Source: Dictyophora rubrovolvata
Taxonomy: Eukaryota; Basidiomycota; Agaricomycetes; Phallales; Phallaceae
Assembly: GCA_029959195.1 (NCBI GenBank)
Contig: CP114119.1
Location: forward strand, 1,612,001-1,676,000
DNA: 64,000 nucleotides
Reading direction: 5' to 3'
The notes under the pieces were generated by a model. It was not told where the DNA came from. It searched no databases and saw nothing but the letters and a program-made list of their open reading frames with translations. Positions 62,886 through 64,000 of the stretch are shown piece by piece. The position numbers and the translations under genes were made by a program. Positions within the stretch are counted from its first letter, which is position 1; each line of letters starts with the position of its first letter.

Positions 62886-64000
62886 TCATTCGATCACCCA
62901 GCGTTTGAATTTGTGCTCGCTTTGATGCTCTACATCACTTGCTATGCTGCTCGCATGGCTGGAATGACTGGGCGTTCTAGCTAGCTGAGAGTTTGTGCTG
63001 TCACTAGCAATTCTGCCAGGACCCCCAGACGTGCTACTGGTCAATTGGTACGTGATCCAAGGTAGGGAGTCTGCATCAGAGCTGACCGAAGATGTAGGGC
63101 CGACGAATTTGACAGTGGGAAAATCTACTTTTTCCATGTCTGGATATTCATCTTCATCCGGTGTTTCATTCAAAGAATGGAGATATCGTGGTAGGCCCTT
63201 TCCAAAATTCAGTCGACATATAATTCCCAAAAAGAGGGTCGTCAACATTAAGGTTCCCGACACACAGACCATAACCGCAAAAAACGGCCAAAGGACGAAA
63301 GTCCACCGGAAAGATGTCCTGAGAACGAGTATGAGTGTAAAAAGAAACTCGCAGCGAAATGAACCCGTACGAGTCAAATATTCCCGCCCAAAGACCGATG
63401 AATACCAAGTTCACGAACAGAAATGCCAGAAATGTTTTGCGCATTTCCAGACGGATAGTGAACCAACCCTTTTGTTCAGTAGACGTTTATCATTGACAGT
63501 AATTCCTTGATGAGCAGGTTAGAGTACTCACCAAAGTAAGCCACGGAATAAGTAACTAACAAATTGTTAAGATAAGTACTTGGTGGTTGCGGTGTGAAGT
63601 GCGTACGATGAACATGATGCAAACTCCTGCTTTGTATAATTTATCCAACGTTGCTAAACGTCCGACGGCACTATTATACAACTGGTCGATCCAAAGCGCG
63701 GCTGTGGCGACCATGAAGAATAATGCCATCTGTATGCCAATTGATTGAATCAAAACAAATTTATAAACCCGATTTATCGTGAGCGAGGCCCCAATACGTT
63801 TGAAGGTCTGCCAGCCGAACAACTACAAATATGTATGTCGAAATCAAAAAATTTCTGTGAACTTTGAGGACGGCTTTTACCTTCATCAATTTGTAATGGA
63901 GGAATAAATTGAGAACAAATACGATCCCATTAAAAGCTGCACTCGCAATTTCAGCCATTGCACGTTGGTGCCAATAATCACCTAATAGGCTACTTGGGCT
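62886..64000 (-). CDS. Basidiomycete multi-pass membrane protein of unknown function (partial)
   Basis: The 5' part lies beyond the window: the frame stays open to the edge through SPSSLLGDYWHQRAMAEIAS. Hydrophobic segments include AAFNGIVFVLNLFLHYKLM, IQMALFFMVATAALWI, KTFLAFLFVNLVFIGLWAGI and FVLWPFFAVMVCVSGTLMLT, with a conserved intracellular-looking block FGWQTFKRIGASLTINRVYK. After the last span comes LGIICRLNFGKGLPRYL and a Ser-rich, acidic tail ending FKRWVIE. At least six spans are expected. I recognise it as a family common in agaricomycetes but know of no function. Several introns; borders between 63.5 and 63.9 kb are approximate. Confidence 0.65.

Overview
The window is chromosomal DNA from a basidiomycete fungus, most likely an agaricomycete. 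Three things point there: very intron-dense genes (introns mostly about 45-70 nt, GT-AG, some exons under 20 nt), fungal-specific proteins (Pal1, GH72 with X8, SUR7/PalI, sterol glucosyltransferase with GRAM-PH-GRAM, Ssk2-type MAPKKK), and a dynein heavy chain gene that holds only the motor half. Nearly all of the 64 kb is ordinary housekeeping gene space. I see no CRISPR array, prophage, biosynthetic cluster or intact transposon. Exon borders were worked out by hand from reading frames, splice-site shape and family conservation, so outer limits are firmer than every internal junction.

Layout. 0.1-9.5 kb: MetE-like methionine synthase family gene (-), ribosomal protein eL13 (+), cytochrome b5-fused sphingolipid delta-8 desaturase (-), Pal1 cell-morphology protein (+), bifunctional HIS7 (-). 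9.5-16 kb: three tightly packed plus-strand genes, RINT1/TIP20 tether, gamma-tubulin complex component 4 and beta carbonic anhydrase. 16-21.3 kb: PEX10 (-), MGR2/ROMO1 (+), a HAD-like hydrolase (-), homoserine kinase (-), Mediator Med9 (+). 21.4-32.8 kb: dynein motor-half gene (-). 33-36.4 kb: SmE (+) and a peroxisomal ABCD half-transporter (-). 36.4-37.9 kb: gene-free stretch with hairpins and a possible retroelement remnant. 37.9-43.5 kb: RRM/zinc-knuckle RNA-binding protein, GH72 glucanosyltransferase and SUR7-like membrane protein, all (-). 43.8-48.7 kb: sterol glucosyltransferase (+). 48.9-58.3 kb: a run of minus-strand genes, 2OG-Fe(II) oxygenase, RIC1, PRELI/MSF1 and DRG2 GTPase. 58.3-62.7 kb: Ssk2-type MAPKKK (+). 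62.9 kb to the end: a multi-pass membrane protein cut by the window edge.

The genes do not form one pathway. Themes recur by chance of a compact genome: peroxisome (PEX10, ABCD transporter), amino acids (MetE-like, HIS7, THR1), microtubules (dynein, GCP4), Golgi/ER trafficking (RINT1, RIC1) and cell wall or membrane (GH72, SUR7, sterol glucosyltransferase, desaturase). Many neighbours are head-to-head with under 200 bp between start codons. The most notable observations are the split dynein gene, a probable 4-nt exon in MGR2 and a run of five 14-20 nt exons opening the DRG2 gene.
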